From positions 434,001 to 498,000 of the forward strand of contig LAPX01000004.1 of assembly GCA_001858525.1 (NCBI GenBank): 64,000 nt of DNA, in the 5' to 3' direction. How positions within the stretch are numbered: position 1 is the stretch's first letter; every line of letters begins with the position of its first letter. Positions 32,260 to 40,243 of the stretch are shown here, piece after piece. The translations under genes and the position numbers were made by a program. The stretch comes from Vampirovibrio chlorellavorus. GTDB lineage: Bacteria > Cyanobacteriota > Vampirovibrionia > Vampirovibrionales > Vampirovibrionaceae. The notes beneath the pieces are model-generated. The model saw only the letters and a list, made by a program, of their open reading frames with translations, did no database searches and was not told the origin of the DNA.

Positions 32260-33360
32260 TTACCCGGTTGTGCAGTTGGTGGCTATGCACGCTTCCAACG
32301 CGTGCCATCGACCGTGTTGAAAGGCCTGTGTAATGCTGTGGGCTTTGAGTGCCGCTTGCTCTGGTGAAAGGTTCCACACCGCTTGTCGAGCCATCGTGCC
32401 CATGCCCACCCCGGCGATGAATTGAGCCTCGGGCGCTTGCAACAGGGTGGCGGTATGCTGATTAATACCGCCGGAAATGGTAATGATGGGCGGGGTGAGT
32501 CCGGCTTGCTCAAAGGCGAGGCGGGTTTGCAGGGCGGATTGTAAGGCGGGCCGTGAGGCCTCCGGGTGATCGTTGCCCGACATGGGGGCGCCATCAATTT
32601 GCAGGAAGATGGGCAATGGGTGGGTTTGCTGGGCGGTTTGCACAAAGCGAATCATCTGCTCAGCGGGGACCGTTTCCGGCCGAAAGCACAGGGCGATAAG
32701 CTTGTTTTTCAGCAGAGGCTGCCAGCGAATAAGGAAGGCTTCCAGCATATAGGGATCCACATAATGGCTGTGAATCTCTACCGCCTCGGTGGCCGGATGA
32801 CTGAGGGCCGCTTCAATCTGGCTTTCCACCTGAAATGGTAGCAAGTGAAGGGCATCGGTGGGGCAGGTGGGTACACAGCGCCCGCAGCCGTAGCAAAGGT
32901 CTTGGGAGATATCCAACGCATCCGGCAGGGTGATGGCTTGGGTGGGGCAGGCGGGCAAGCACAGCCCGCACTGAATGCAATCGGGTTTGCTCAGTTCAAT
33001 CTTTCGGAAATGCGGGTCTGGATCGAGAGGCACGCTGACCATGAGCACGGCTGATCTGGACTGGCTGTTTTCAATTTCCTGTTGCACCAGGCCAATCAGG
33101 GTTGCATCAGGGGCGATATCAATACAATCCGCGCTGGCTGATAAATAAGCCCGGCTGACGGCAGCGGTTTTATCGGCCTGAGTGAAGCTGCCCCCGCCAA
33201 TGAGCTTGAAAAAGCGCCGTTGCAAAAGGGCCTCCCACATGCGGGCCTGTGCGGCGCTGAAGGGGAAGGGTGGGGCGGGTTTGGGCAGTGGGGTGAGGGG
33301 AAGGCTCATAGCCCTTACACCATAGCCAAAGGATGGGCGGGGTTCAACATGCTGCCCCAT
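32260..33360 (-). CDS. ldpA: LdpA-like iron-sulfur protein (light-dependent period family)
   Basis: A 366-residue protein. The N-terminal part (FFKLIGGGSF, SADCIDIAPDATLI, LMVSVPLDPDPHFRKIEL) follows the cyanobacterial LdpA pattern. Two ferredoxin motifs follow: Cys128/131/134/138 and Cys156/159/162/166, predicting two [4Fe-4S] clusters. The C-terminal half (about 180-350) is an LdpA-type alpha/beta domain. In Synechococcus LdpA senses redox state and adjusts the circadian period. No clock gene is seen in this window, so its role here is open. Start uncertain: ATG 33360 or ATG 33309 (MSLPLTPL). Confidence 0.85.
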   Translation of the reverse strand: MGQHVEPRPSFGYGVRAMSLPLTPLPKPAPPFPFSAAQARMWEALLQRRFFKLIGGGSFTQADKTAAVSRAYLSASADCIDIAPDATLIGLVQQEIENSQSRSAVLMVSVPLDPDPHFRKIELSKPDCIQCGLCLPACPTQAITLPDALDISQDLCYGCGRCVPTCPTDALHLLPFQVESQIEAALSHPATEAVEIHSHYVDPYMLEAFLIRWQPLLKNKLIALCFRPETVPAEQMIRFVQTAQQTHPLPIFLQIDGAPMSGNDHPEASRPALQSALQTRLAFEQAGLTPPIITISGGINQHTATLLQAPEAQFIAGVGMGTMARQAVWNLSPEQAALKAHSITQAFQHGRWHALEACIATNCTTG

Positions 33361-33400
33361 TGCTTTTGCGGATTGCTTGTTTGCTGAGTTGGGTTTGGGG

Positions 33401-33406
33401 TATAAA
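33401..33406 (+). promoter_or_regulatory. -10 element of the tRNA-Thr promoter
   Basis: TATAAA sits 16 bases before the tRNA 5' end, with a weak TTGTTT 18 bases upstream as possible -35. The spacing to the mature tRNA fits a short precursor leader. Confidence 0.45.
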
Positions 33407-33421
33407 ATAGTTTCATTCCAT

Positions 33422-33497
<76 letters not shown>

Positions 33498-33611
33498 GAT
33501 TTTACATAGGTTTCGGCTGTTATGCCGGAACCTCGTTTTTTATCTGGTGCAAAATGTTGCGTTGTAGGCCGTATTAATCCAAAGAAGAGTAAGCTAAAAA
33601 GCGGGGAACAG

Positions 33612-34622
33612 ATGACAGAAAGCCCAACATACTGCCCAATATCCGGTGATCAAACGCAGAAAGAACTTACAAATGGGGATTATAGGGATATAGACTGCCC
33701 TACGTGCGGAAGCTATAGGATTTCCAGGACTCTGGCTTCCACAATGTTCAGCGATCCAAAAGTCAATACAAAAGAAAAGAAGGCCGTGCTTAGCCATTAC
33801 ATTAGGCAGAAGAATGAGGCGGGTGAACAACCCTTTTTTCATGGAAACTTAATTGATCGGCTATTAAAAGAATTATCTCTTCCGGGACCGGCAGAACAAG
33901 CAGATAATTTAATTTTTTATTTAGGCCGAAAAACAGCTGTTGGGAATATTTCATCGTTTTCTCTTTCTAACTTAACAGCTGTAATAGGGGCATTGGATGG
34001 TTCAAATACTGCTTTCATATGCCAATATGCATTTAACCAAGAATATATAATGCATGACAAAAAAGAATTACTAATTGTAGAAAATAGCAATGTCTCACTT
34101 GGATTAACAATGAAAGGGTGGGAGCGCTTCTATGAGCTTGAAAAGGGTGTGATTGACCGACGCTTGGCTTTCATGGCTATGCCCTTTGGGGACGCTCGCC
34201 TGGATGAAATCTACTTAAATTGGTTTAAACCTGCTTGTCAGGCGGTTGGCTTTGAACTGCGGAGAGTGGATGAAAGACCAGAAGCGGGTATCATTAATAA
34301 CAAAATGATGGTTGATATTCGCAAGTCTCGCTTTGTTATTGCGGAACTGACTAAGGAAAACAGAGGCGTTTACTGGGAGGCAGGCTTTGCGGAAGGTTTG
34401 AACAGACCCGTTATCTATACTTGTGATGAGCAATATAAAGACAAGAACCCTCTTCATTTCGATATCCGACAACACCATACTGTTTTTTGGACAGATCACA
34501 ATCTAAAAGATGCTGCAAAAAATCTGGTTATTACCATACAGGCAACAGTTCCCGAAGCTAAATTGATAGATGTGGAAGAAATCCAATGGCCATCAGAAAT
34601 AAACGCTACACAGGCAACCTAA
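33612..34622 (+). CDS. AT-rich protein with a C-terminal TIR/nucleoside-deoxyribosyltransferase-like domain
   Basis: A 336-residue protein starting at the ATG after GCGGGGAA. The N-terminal part has a small Cys-rich site (Cys8 and CPTC at 29-32) that may bind zinc; the middle (60-190) is unrecognised. The C-terminal domain (about 190-300) shows RRLAFMAMPFGD, DIRKSRFVIAELTKENRGVYWEAGFAEGLNRPVIY, the pattern of the TIR-like/2-deoxyribosyltransferase fold with Glu in WEAGFA at the catalytic position. Such domains often cleave NAD or nucleosides in antiphage defence. Codon use is more AT-rich than neighbours, and it lies beside tRNA-Thr, both signs of transfer. Defence function is inferred. Confidence 0.75.
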   Translation: MTESPTYCPISGDQTQKELTNGDYRDIDCPTCGSYRISRTLASTMFSDPKVNTKEKKAVLSHYIRQKNEAGEQPFFHGNLIDRLLKELSLPGPAEQADNLIFYLGRKTAVGNISSFSLSNLTAVIGALDGSNTAFICQYAFNQEYIMHDKKELLIVENSNVSLGLTMKGWERFYELEKGVIDRRLAFMAMPFGDARLDEIYLNWFKPACQAVGFELRRVDERPEAGIINNKMMVDIRKSRFVIAELTKENRGVYWEAGFAEGLNRPVIYTCDEQYKDKNPLHFDIRQHHTVFWTDHNLKDAAKNLVITIQATVPEAKLIDVEEIQWPSEINATQAT

Positions 34623-34629
34623 CAGAATA

Positions 34630-34653
34630 GCTCTCCCCGTTATTGGGGAGAGC
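34630..34653. terminator. inverted repeat between convergent genes
   Basis: A perfect 9-bp stem GCTCTCCCC/GGGGAGAGC with a 6-base loop lies between the defence-like gene and the globin gene. A run of seven A follows on the plus strand, so neither strand has the usual U-tract after the hairpin. It probably still insulates the two convergent transcripts. Confidence 0.45.
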
Positions 34654-34682
34654 AAAAAAACTGTGTTATATGAAAAACTGAT

Positions 34683-35192
34683 TTAAACCGCCAATAGCCA
34701 GGGTTGAGGATCGGCGGGTTTAAAGCCATCGGCCTCATAACCAGCGGCGGTCAGCTCGCCCTTGAATTGCTCCGGCTGGTTGGCGGCGTCAATCATAATG
34801 CTTGCAATCAAATTCACCGCCTCCGTCCAGCTGGTTTCCATCTCGTCCGTCCAGCTGCCCTCTGTGGATAAATGCTCCTTCAGCACGGCAATCAGATTTT
34901 CTCCCACTGCCGGATAATGGGCCGCTTCGGTGCCATATTTCAAGTGACGAATGCCCATGGCATGCAGATAAGGCACTAATTTTTCGGTATTGCTCACTCC
35001 GGCCACAATCGCCCCCAAAGAGGCCATTAGCTTTTTGTGCTGCGCCTCTGGTGGGGTGTTGAACAAAGGGCGTACGGCCGGGTATTTTTCAAACAAGCGC
35101 TGGTAAAACCGCATGCCCAGCGCCTGTGCGCCGCCATTTTCCTGTTGGGCACGTTGAAAGGTTTCAGCAAGAAGGGCCGTGTTTAAGCTCAT
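34683..35192 (-). CDS. single-domain globin (flavohemoglobin-type heme domain)
   Basis: A 169-residue globin. The ATG at 35192 has a good AAAGGAG site; the track start 96 bases upstream is not needed. The globin fold is visible in FYQRLFEKYPAVRPLFN and the proximal His lies in IRHLKYG, followed by the HYPAVGENL helix, as in flavohemoglobin heme domains, but there is no reductase domain. Such proteins usually bind O2 or NO. The divergent Crp/Fnr gene and the palindrome between them suggest control by an oxygen or NO signal. Confidence 0.88.
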   Translation of the reverse strand: MSLNTALLAETFQRAQQENGGAQALGMRFYQRLFEKYPAVRPLFNTPPEAQHKKLMASLGAIVAGVSNTEKLVPYLHAMGIRHLKYGTEAAHYPAVGENLIAVLKEHLSTEGSWTDEMETSWTEAVNLIASIMIDAANQPEQFKGELTAAGYEADGFKPADPQPWLLAV

Positions 35193-35351
35193 GGGATTAT
35201 CTCCTTTAAAATACGACGATCGAGGGAGTTTCACGCTTTGAGAGGGGAAATTGGTAGGACACGCTTTCTTTATCCATCTTTTTAGCATACCTTTTTTAGA
35301 CCGTGAGGGAATCGTGTATTTTCAGCATAAATGGCGCAGCTCTGCCGCGCC

Positions 35352-35365
35352 TTGACTCAGGTCAA
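35352..35365. promoter_or_regulatory. FNR/Dnr-like palindromic operator
   Basis: TTGAC-TCAG-GTCAA is a perfect 5-4-5 inverted repeat, one base per half-site from the FNR/Dnr consensus TTGAT-N4-ATCAA. It lies in the divergent interval, 160 bases before the globin start and 54 bases before the Crp/Fnr-family gene. It is probably the binding site of that regulator or a relative. Confidence 0.6.
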
Positions 35366-35418
35366 TTCTCCTCAAATCCCTGTGTTAGCATACAAAGGTC
35401 AACCTGGGAAAATCATCC

Positions 35419-36099
35419 ATGTCCGCTACCCTACTTCTGGAAAACTTGCAGCAGTGCTTTTTCTTTGATGCGCTGGATGTAGAAGATCTTCAGGCCGTGA
35501 CGGCCATGGCCGGACTGCGGCAGTATTCGGCGGGGCAATGGGTATTTTCGGAAGGGGAGCCGGTGGAGGCTTTCTTTCTATTGGTTTCCGGGTTGGTGCA
35601 GGCTTATAAAATGGGTCCGGATGGCAAGGAGGTGGTCCTGCATCTGGTTCAGCCCGGAGAGGTCTTTGCCGAATATCCGGTCTTTGGCCGGCTGGCCCAC
35701 TATCCGGCCTCGGCCTTGTGTCTGGAGCCGGTTACGATCATTGCCATTCCGGCCGCCTCGTTTAAAGCCCTGGTTGCGGATAAACCAGAAATTTTACTGG
35801 CCATGCTGGCTCGCTTTTCCAAGCGCATTCAGGAATTTGGCGCCATGATTGAAGATTTGTCCCTGCGCAGCGTGGATGCCCGCTTGGCCAAGTATCTGTT
35901 GGCCACCAGTGAGCATGCTCAGACCCAATCCATCGTTCTCATTCAAAAAAAGACGCTGGCCGCTATTTTGGGCACCGTGCCTGAAACCCTGTCCAGGGCC
36001 TTTAAGCGACTTAAACAGCAAGGTCTCATTCGCATGGAAGGGACAAGCTTGCATATTCAGGACAGGGCTCTTCTTCAGCATTTGGCGAATCAGGACTGA
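35419..36099 (+). CDS. Crp/Fnr-family transcriptional regulator
   Basis: A 226-residue regulator: a cyclic-nucleotide-binding-type beta barrel (about 15-115, with GQWVFSEGEPVEAFFLLVSGLVQ and EVFAEYPVFG), a dimerisation helix (about 120-150) and a Crp-type helix-turn-helix (KKTLAAILGTVPETLSRAFKRL, then GLIRMEG). There is no N-terminal Cys cluster, so it is not an Fe-S FNR; a Dnr-like heme/NO sensor or an effector-binding member is more likely. It is divergent from the globin gene, which is a probable target. Confidence 0.9.
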   Translation: MSATLLLENLQQCFFFDALDVEDLQAVTAMAGLRQYSAGQWVFSEGEPVEAFFLLVSGLVQAYKMGPDGKEVVLHLVQPGEVFAEYPVFGRLAHYPASALCLEPVTIIAIPAASFKALVADKPEILLAMLARFSKRIQEFGAMIEDLSLRSVDARLAKYLLATSEHAQTQSIVLIQKKTLAAILGTVPETLSRAFKRLKQQGLIRMEGTSLHIQDRALLQHLANQD

Positions 36100-36243
36100 G
36101 GCGTTTTCTCAAGGGTTCTGCAGGGGAGATGCAGCGGGTGGGGAGATTTTTCGGTCTTTCGTAAAATCGAGAAGCAAGCCGGGTTGGTTTAACTCTGGTG
36201 GTTTGGGGGTATTACCTGGGTATCAGCCTAAGAAGTGCCCACA

Positions 36244-36834
36244 ATGAGCCAAGTTGAACAGCCATCGGATAAAAAGCCGTTCCCCCTGAATGTGATTCAC
36301 AGTGGGGAAGGATGGAGCATTGCCATCTTGTCGGAGAATGGGGAGAACCGACAACTACTGAAACCGGGCTGGAAAGGGGAGAAAACGGCATCCTATCAGT
36401 TCCCAACCGAACAGGCCGCCTGGAATTTTCTGAAGCAAATGTTTAATTTCTGCCTGCAACAGTCTCGCATGCAGCATACCGCCTCAGAAAAAATTAAGAA
36501 CTGCAGCCAGTGTGGGGCTGTGTTTAAAGCCACCGTGTTTGATCATTGTCATCACTGCTTGCAGGAAAATGAATTTGTCTTGCAACAGATTTGGCAAGGC
36601 TTTTACTATCTGGCGGGCTCTGAAAAAGGGGCCCTGCAGAAAGCGGCCTTCCTGCTCAAAATTCCCTATGAAGAGTTTGCCCATGTGCCGGATGCCTTTC
36701 AGGCCATGGTGCAACGACATCTGGAATTGAACCTGGCTCTGGAAAAAGCCCGTGAAGAACGGCTTCAGCAGCAAAAAGTGGAGATTCCTGGCAGCGAACA
36801 GGCCAGAGGGTTGCGAAGCCAAACGTTTCGATAA
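36244..36834 (+). CDS. unrecognised protein with a zinc ribbon
   Basis: A 196-residue protein from the ATG at 36244. The first 80 residues hold a GWSIAIL...W-x-F pattern of unknown type. A central zinc ribbon has CSQC and CHHC separated by 13 residues. A helical C-terminus has a charged coiled-coil-like stretch (LELNLALEKAREERLQQQK). It is neither an enzyme nor a family I recognise. A single-gene unit after the Crp/Fnr gene. Confidence 0.7.
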   Translation: MSQVEQPSDKKPFPLNVIHSGEGWSIAILSENGENRQLLKPGWKGEKTASYQFPTEQAAWNFLKQMFNFCLQQSRMQHTASEKIKNCSQCGAVFKATVFDHCHHCLQENEFVLQQIWQGFYYLAGSEKGALQKAAFLLKIPYEEFAHVPDAFQAMVQRHLELNLALEKAREERLQQQKVEIPGSEQARGLRSQTFR

Positions 36835-36928
36835 GCCGGTAAGCTTGCCTCCATCATTTATGGGTTACGGTCAGGCTCGCCAGGCGCTAGGATGAACCTA
36901 GCAGCATCATTGATGGAAGGATGGTTCC

Positions 36929-38017
36929 GTGCCGGTTTCTCTGTCTCTGGCCATGATTGTTAAAAACGAGGAGCGGGTCTTGGGGCGTATTCTGTCTCAA
37001 GTAGCTGGCCTATGCGATGAACTGGTGGTGGTGGACACCGGATCCACCGATGGCACAGTAGCCTTGGCCGAATCGTTGGGGGCCAAAGTATTTCATTTTG
37101 AGTGGATTGATGACTTTGCGGCGGCTCGCAACGAAGCCTTTTCCCACTGCACAGGCGATTGGATACTCTGGCTGGATGCCGATGACCTGATTACAGAGGC
37201 CCATTGTCAGCAATTGCTGGCTTTGAAGCAATCTGGCTTGAACGATCAGCTGGATGCGGTGGTGTGCAGTTATCAGATTGCCTTTGATGCCAATGGCCAA
37301 TGCCTGATATCTATGGCCCGAGAGCGATTGCTGCGACGAGCCGCTGGCGGCTCTTGGCAGTTTCCCATTCACGAGGCGTTTGTACTGCCAGAGAACACCG
37401 TCATTCTGGAGCGCCTGGATATTGCCATCGAGCACCACAAGCCGCCAGCGTATATAGAACGCTCCGTGGATCGCAATCTGAACCTGTTGGAGGCCCTGAT
37501 TGAACGGGGCGATCAATCCCCGCGCACCTGGTATTACTATGGAAAAGAATTGCGGCATCACGGGCGTCTGGCTGAAGCCATCGCGGCCTTTACCCGACAT
37601 CTGGAACTCAATGCCAATGAGCGAATCAGCGGCTATCAGGCCATGCATCTCTCCATGCTCTGTTGTATGGAGCTAGAGCGATACGAGGAGGCCTTGAGCT
37701 GGGGGCATCGGGCCTTGGCTTCCGATGGTCGCCGAGCGGAGGCCTTAGTAAGTCTGGGTGTGGTGTATTATCGTCTGGGTGCTTATGCGGAGGCTGTTCC
37801 GGTGTTGACGGCTGCGACGGCTTGCCACAAGCCCAATGCCGGACTCATAGTGGAAGAGGATTACAGCTGGAAGCCCTACCATTACCTAAGTCTTTGTTAT
37901 GAGGGGCTGGGGGATTACGCAAAAGCCATTGAAGCGGCTCTGAAAGCCTATACAGGAATTCCGGACAAAGGGGTCATTCGGGACAATATCATTTGCTTTG
38001 CCCGCAAATTGGGATAA
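36929..38017 (+). CDS. family 2 glycosyltransferase with TPR repeats
   Basis: A 362-residue protein. The GT2 domain (about 5-200) shows MIVKNEERVLGRIL, DELVVVDTGSTDGT and the DxD metal site in WLDADD. The C-terminal half contains TPR-like helix pairs (TWYYYGKELRHHGRLAEAIAAF, ALVSLGVVYYRLGAYAEAV). This SunS-like arrangement is often used to glycosylate proteins or peptides; here the acceptor is unknown. GTG start after GGAAGG. Confidence 0.88.
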   Translation: MPVSLSLAMIVKNEERVLGRILSQVAGLCDELVVVDTGSTDGTVALAESLGAKVFHFEWIDDFAAARNEAFSHCTGDWILWLDADDLITEAHCQQLLALKQSGLNDQLDAVVCSYQIAFDANGQCLISMARERLLRRAAGGSWQFPIHEAFVLPENTVILERLDIAIEHHKPPAYIERSVDRNLNLLEALIERGDQSPRTWYYYGKELRHHGRLAEAIAAFTRHLELNANERISGYQAMHLSMLCCMELERYEEALSWGHRALASDGRRAEALVSLGVVYYRLGAYAEAVPVLTAATACHKPNAGLIVEEDYSWKPYHYLSLCYEGLGDYAKAIEAALKAYTGIPDKGVIRDNIICFARKLG

Positions 38018-38080
38018 ACCGGCTCAAACAAAATTTTTAAACATAACTTGGAGGGGCTTGTCATTTTGCTTGAAATAAAG

Positions 38081-38098
38081 TATCTTGATATCAAGATA
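38081..38098. promoter_or_regulatory. MarR-family operator palindrome
   Basis: TATCTTGATATCAAGATA is a perfect 18-bp palindrome 20 bases before the marR start. Its layout and half-site (ATCTTGA) are like operators of MhqR-type MarR repressors (for example TATCTCGAATTCGAGATA), so autorepression of the marR-doxX-pirin cluster is likely. Confidence 0.75.
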
Positions 38099-38118
38099 TA
38101 AAAATTAGAGTTTAAGCA

Positions 38119-38568
38119 ATGTACAACCCCACCCAAGAACCTTATCAGAGCGCTCACCTGTGGCTGGTCCTGATGAAAGCGACCCAAGCCATTCGAGAGC
38201 ATGACTTGAGAAGTATTGAATCCTCTGGCCTGTGTTTTTCCGATTTCGCCATTCTGGAACTCTTACTGCACAAAGGCCCGCTGCCTGTGAACTTAATTGG
38301 CGAAAAGGTTCAGCTCACCAGCGGTTCCATTACCACCGCCATTGATCGCCTGGAAAAACGGGACTTGGTGCAACGCCAGTCATCACCCACCGATCGCCGG
38401 GTCCGGCTGGTTCAATTAACCGAAACTGGCCGGGCGCTCATTGAACGTTTTTTTGAGCAGCATGTGCAAGCCCTGCATGTGGCCACCTCCGGCTTAAGCG
38501 GTGAAGAGAAAACACAGTTGATCGACCTGCTTAAAAAGCTGGGAAAGCAGGCCAAAGCATTGTTTTAA
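38119..38568 (+). CDS. MarR-family repressor (MhqR-like)
   Basis: A 149-residue winged-helix regulator: DFAILELLLHKGPLPVNLIGEKV leads into the recognition helix (LTSGSITTAIDRLEKRDLVQR) and the wing SPTDRRVRLVQLTETG, all standard MarR features. It is next to doxX and pirin genes, a set seen in quinone/electrophile stress regulons. The operator directly upstream supports self-control. A Cys (Cys39) lies in the SSGLCFSDF segment near the N-terminus. Confidence 0.93.
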   Translation: MYNPTQEPYQSAHLWLVLMKATQAIREHDLRSIESSGLCFSDFAILELLLHKGPLPVNLIGEKVQLTSGSITTAIDRLEKRDLVQRQSSPTDRRVRLVQLTETGRALIERFFEQHVQALHVATSGLSGEEKTQLIDLLKKLGKQAKALF

Positions 38569-38618
38569 AGTTTTCCGAAACAAATTTAAAAATTACAAAA
38601 AATAAGGAGATTAGATCG

Positions 38619-39062
38619 ATGAATTGGAACACCTATTTTCAGTCCAAGACCTGGCCTTCGTTGGGCTTATTGGCCTTCCGGGTCGTAATGGGCAGCGCCT
38701 TTGTATTCCATGGCTTGCCCAAAGCCCAAAATGCCTTTACCTGGATGGGTGAAGGAACCATTCCCGGCATCCTTCAGGCCTTTGCCGCCTATTCGGAAGT
38801 GCTGGGCGGTGCGGCTCTGGCCCTGGGCTTTTTAACCCCGTTGGCCAGCCTGGTGTTAATCGGCACCATGATTGGCGCCTTGAGCCTGGTTCACTGGCCC
38901 AGTGGACATCCTTTCGTCAGCGCCACGGGCGATGGTTCCTGTGAATTGGCATTGGTCTATCTCACCGGCGCCTTGCTATTCCTGCTGAATAGCCCCGGCA
39001 AATTTTCCGTGGATTACTGGTTGCTGAAAGCCAAATTCAACCCGGCTCAAACGGCTGCCTAG
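38619..39062 (+). CDS. DoxX-family membrane protein
   Basis: A 147-residue protein with four helices and the DoxX N-terminal pattern LLAFRVVMGSAFVFHGLPKAQNAF, then EVLGGAALALGFLTPLASL. Members near MhqR-type regulators (MhqP-like) take part in resistance to quinones or thiol-reactive compounds. A AAGGAGATT ribosome site is present. It is 50 bases downstream of marR and likely in its operon. Confidence 0.9.
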   Translation: MNWNTYFQSKTWPSLGLLAFRVVMGSAFVFHGLPKAQNAFTWMGEGTIPGILQAFAAYSEVLGGAALALGFLTPLASLVLIGTMIGALSLVHWPSGHPFVSATGDGSCELALVYLTGALLFLLNSPGKFSVDYWLLKAKFNPAQTAA

Positions 39063-39097
39063 TTGAAGCCTCACGTCACCACCTATTAGAAAGGATC

Positions 39098-39856
39098 ATG
39101 GTTATGAACACGCTCAGCAAACTTACAGTTAGAAGCAGTCAGGAACGGGGACGCACCCACATTGACTGGCTGGACAGTTACCACACCTTTTCCTTTGGCG
39201 ATTACTTCGAACCGCGCTTTCATCATTTCAGCGATCTGCGGGTGATTAATGATGATCTCATCCAGCCGGGCGGTGGCTTTCCCTCTCACGGGCACCGGGA
39301 TATGGAAATTCTCACGGTGGTGCTGAAAGGCGAATTGAGTCATCAGGACAGTTTGGGCAACGGCTCCACCATTCGTCCCGGTGAAATTCAGCGTATGACC
39401 GCAGGTACCGGTGTGATGCACAGCGAGTTCAATGCCTCAAGCACAGACGCCTTGCATCTGCTGCAAATCTGGATTCATCCTCAAGAAAAAGGGTTGGCGC
39501 CCGGTTATGAGCAAAAATCGTTTATAGCCTTGCAGCCTTCACAAGTTACTTTGGAAGATTCGAGCAGCACGGCGTTTCAGTGCATTGCCTCTCCCTCCGG
39601 AGAAGGCTCTGCGGTGCGCATTCATCAGGATGCCTTTCTCTATCGGGCGGCCCTGGATGCGGGTCAGCATAGCACCTTCGCTCTTTCCTCGAATCGTCAT
39701 TACTGGCTGCATGTGGCCACTGGTCAGGTAGAAGTTGATGGGCGTGTCTTGCAGGCAGGGGATGCCCTGGGCCTGACCGATTCCGATGCTCTTCTGGACC
39801 TGACGGCTCAAGCATCAGAAACGCAAATATTGCTCTTTGATCTGAGAAGTGTTTGA
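39098..39856 (+). CDS. pirin-family bicupin protein
   Basis: A 252-residue pirin. The N-terminal cupin has the metal site HGHRDMEILT (His-x-His) and later GTGVMHSEFN with His, matching the iron-binding set of pirins. The second cupin spans about 150-250. Some pirins act as quercetinases or redox-sensing regulators. The cluster with MarR and DoxX points to electrophile or quinone stress. Start at 39098 after AAAGGA; ATG 39104 is equally possible. Confidence 0.92.
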   Translation: MVMNTLSKLTVRSSQERGRTHIDWLDSYHTFSFGDYFEPRFHHFSDLRVINDDLIQPGGGFPSHGHRDMEILTVVLKGELSHQDSLGNGSTIRPGEIQRMTAGTGVMHSEFNASSTDALHLLQIWIHPQEKGLAPGYEQKSFIALQPSQVTLEDSSSTAFQCIASPSGEGSAVRIHQDAFLYRAALDAGQHSTFALSSNRHYWLHVATGQVEVDGRVLQAGDALGLTDSDALLDLTAQASETQILLFDLRSV

Positions 39857-40048
39857 GAAACTTTCTGAGATTTTTAGAGCACTTTTTTAACAGGTCTCAT
39901 TGAATTTGCTCAGCTTCATGGTCCTGTGTGTGATTTTAGTCATTTAAAAGCATGCACAGGGCTTTTTGAGGTTGAGCTTTCTTGTTTTGAAGCTCTGCTA
40001 CAGTGTTGTTGGGGTTCCTGCCGGTGTTGGATATTTTCACGCTTGAGT
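39857..40048. other. non-coding interval before the beta-helix gene
   Basis: Part of a 387-base gap between the pirin and beta-helix genes. I see no convincing gene in it: the track ORF 39926-40117 has no ribosome site or family pattern. The rest of the gap holds the promoter and leader hairpin listed separately. Confidence 0.5.
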
Positions 40049-40078
40049 TTGACACCATCCTACAAAAAAGTTTATAAA
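40049..40078 (+). promoter_or_regulatory. sigma70-type promoter of the beta-helix gene
   Basis: A perfect TTGACA (40049-40054) and TATAAA (40073-40078) with an 18-base spacer; the -10 matches five of six bases. Transcription would begin about 40085, giving an unusually long leader of about 160 bases before the ATG at 40244. Confidence 0.65.
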
Positions 40079-40196
40079 AACAATATAAACCGTAGAACTT
40101 TCGCTTTGAGTGAGTAAGCCCCCTTGGGTAGAGGTGAATGACAGGCGTGGCTGAGGTTTGATCTGCCTAGGGTAAATGATGTGTCGTACGAATAGA

Positions 40197-40222
40197 CGCT
40201 GTTTTTAGAGAACAGCGTTTTA
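40197..40222 (+). promoter_or_regulatory. hairpin with U-tract in the beta-helix gene leader
   Basis: CGCTGTT pairs with AACAGCG around a 7-base loop and is followed by TTTTATAG. It lies between the promoter and the start codon, ending 22 bases before the ATG. It has the form of a rho-independent terminator, so it may act as an attenuator or translational control element. Confidence 0.55.
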
Positions 40223-40243
40223 TAGAAAAGTGGAGTTGGATCA

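Noticed and set aside
39926-40117. 63-residue Cys-rich ORF in the gap before the beta-helix gene
   Set aside because: No ribosome site or family pattern, and it overlaps the TTGACA/TATAAA promoter of the next gene.
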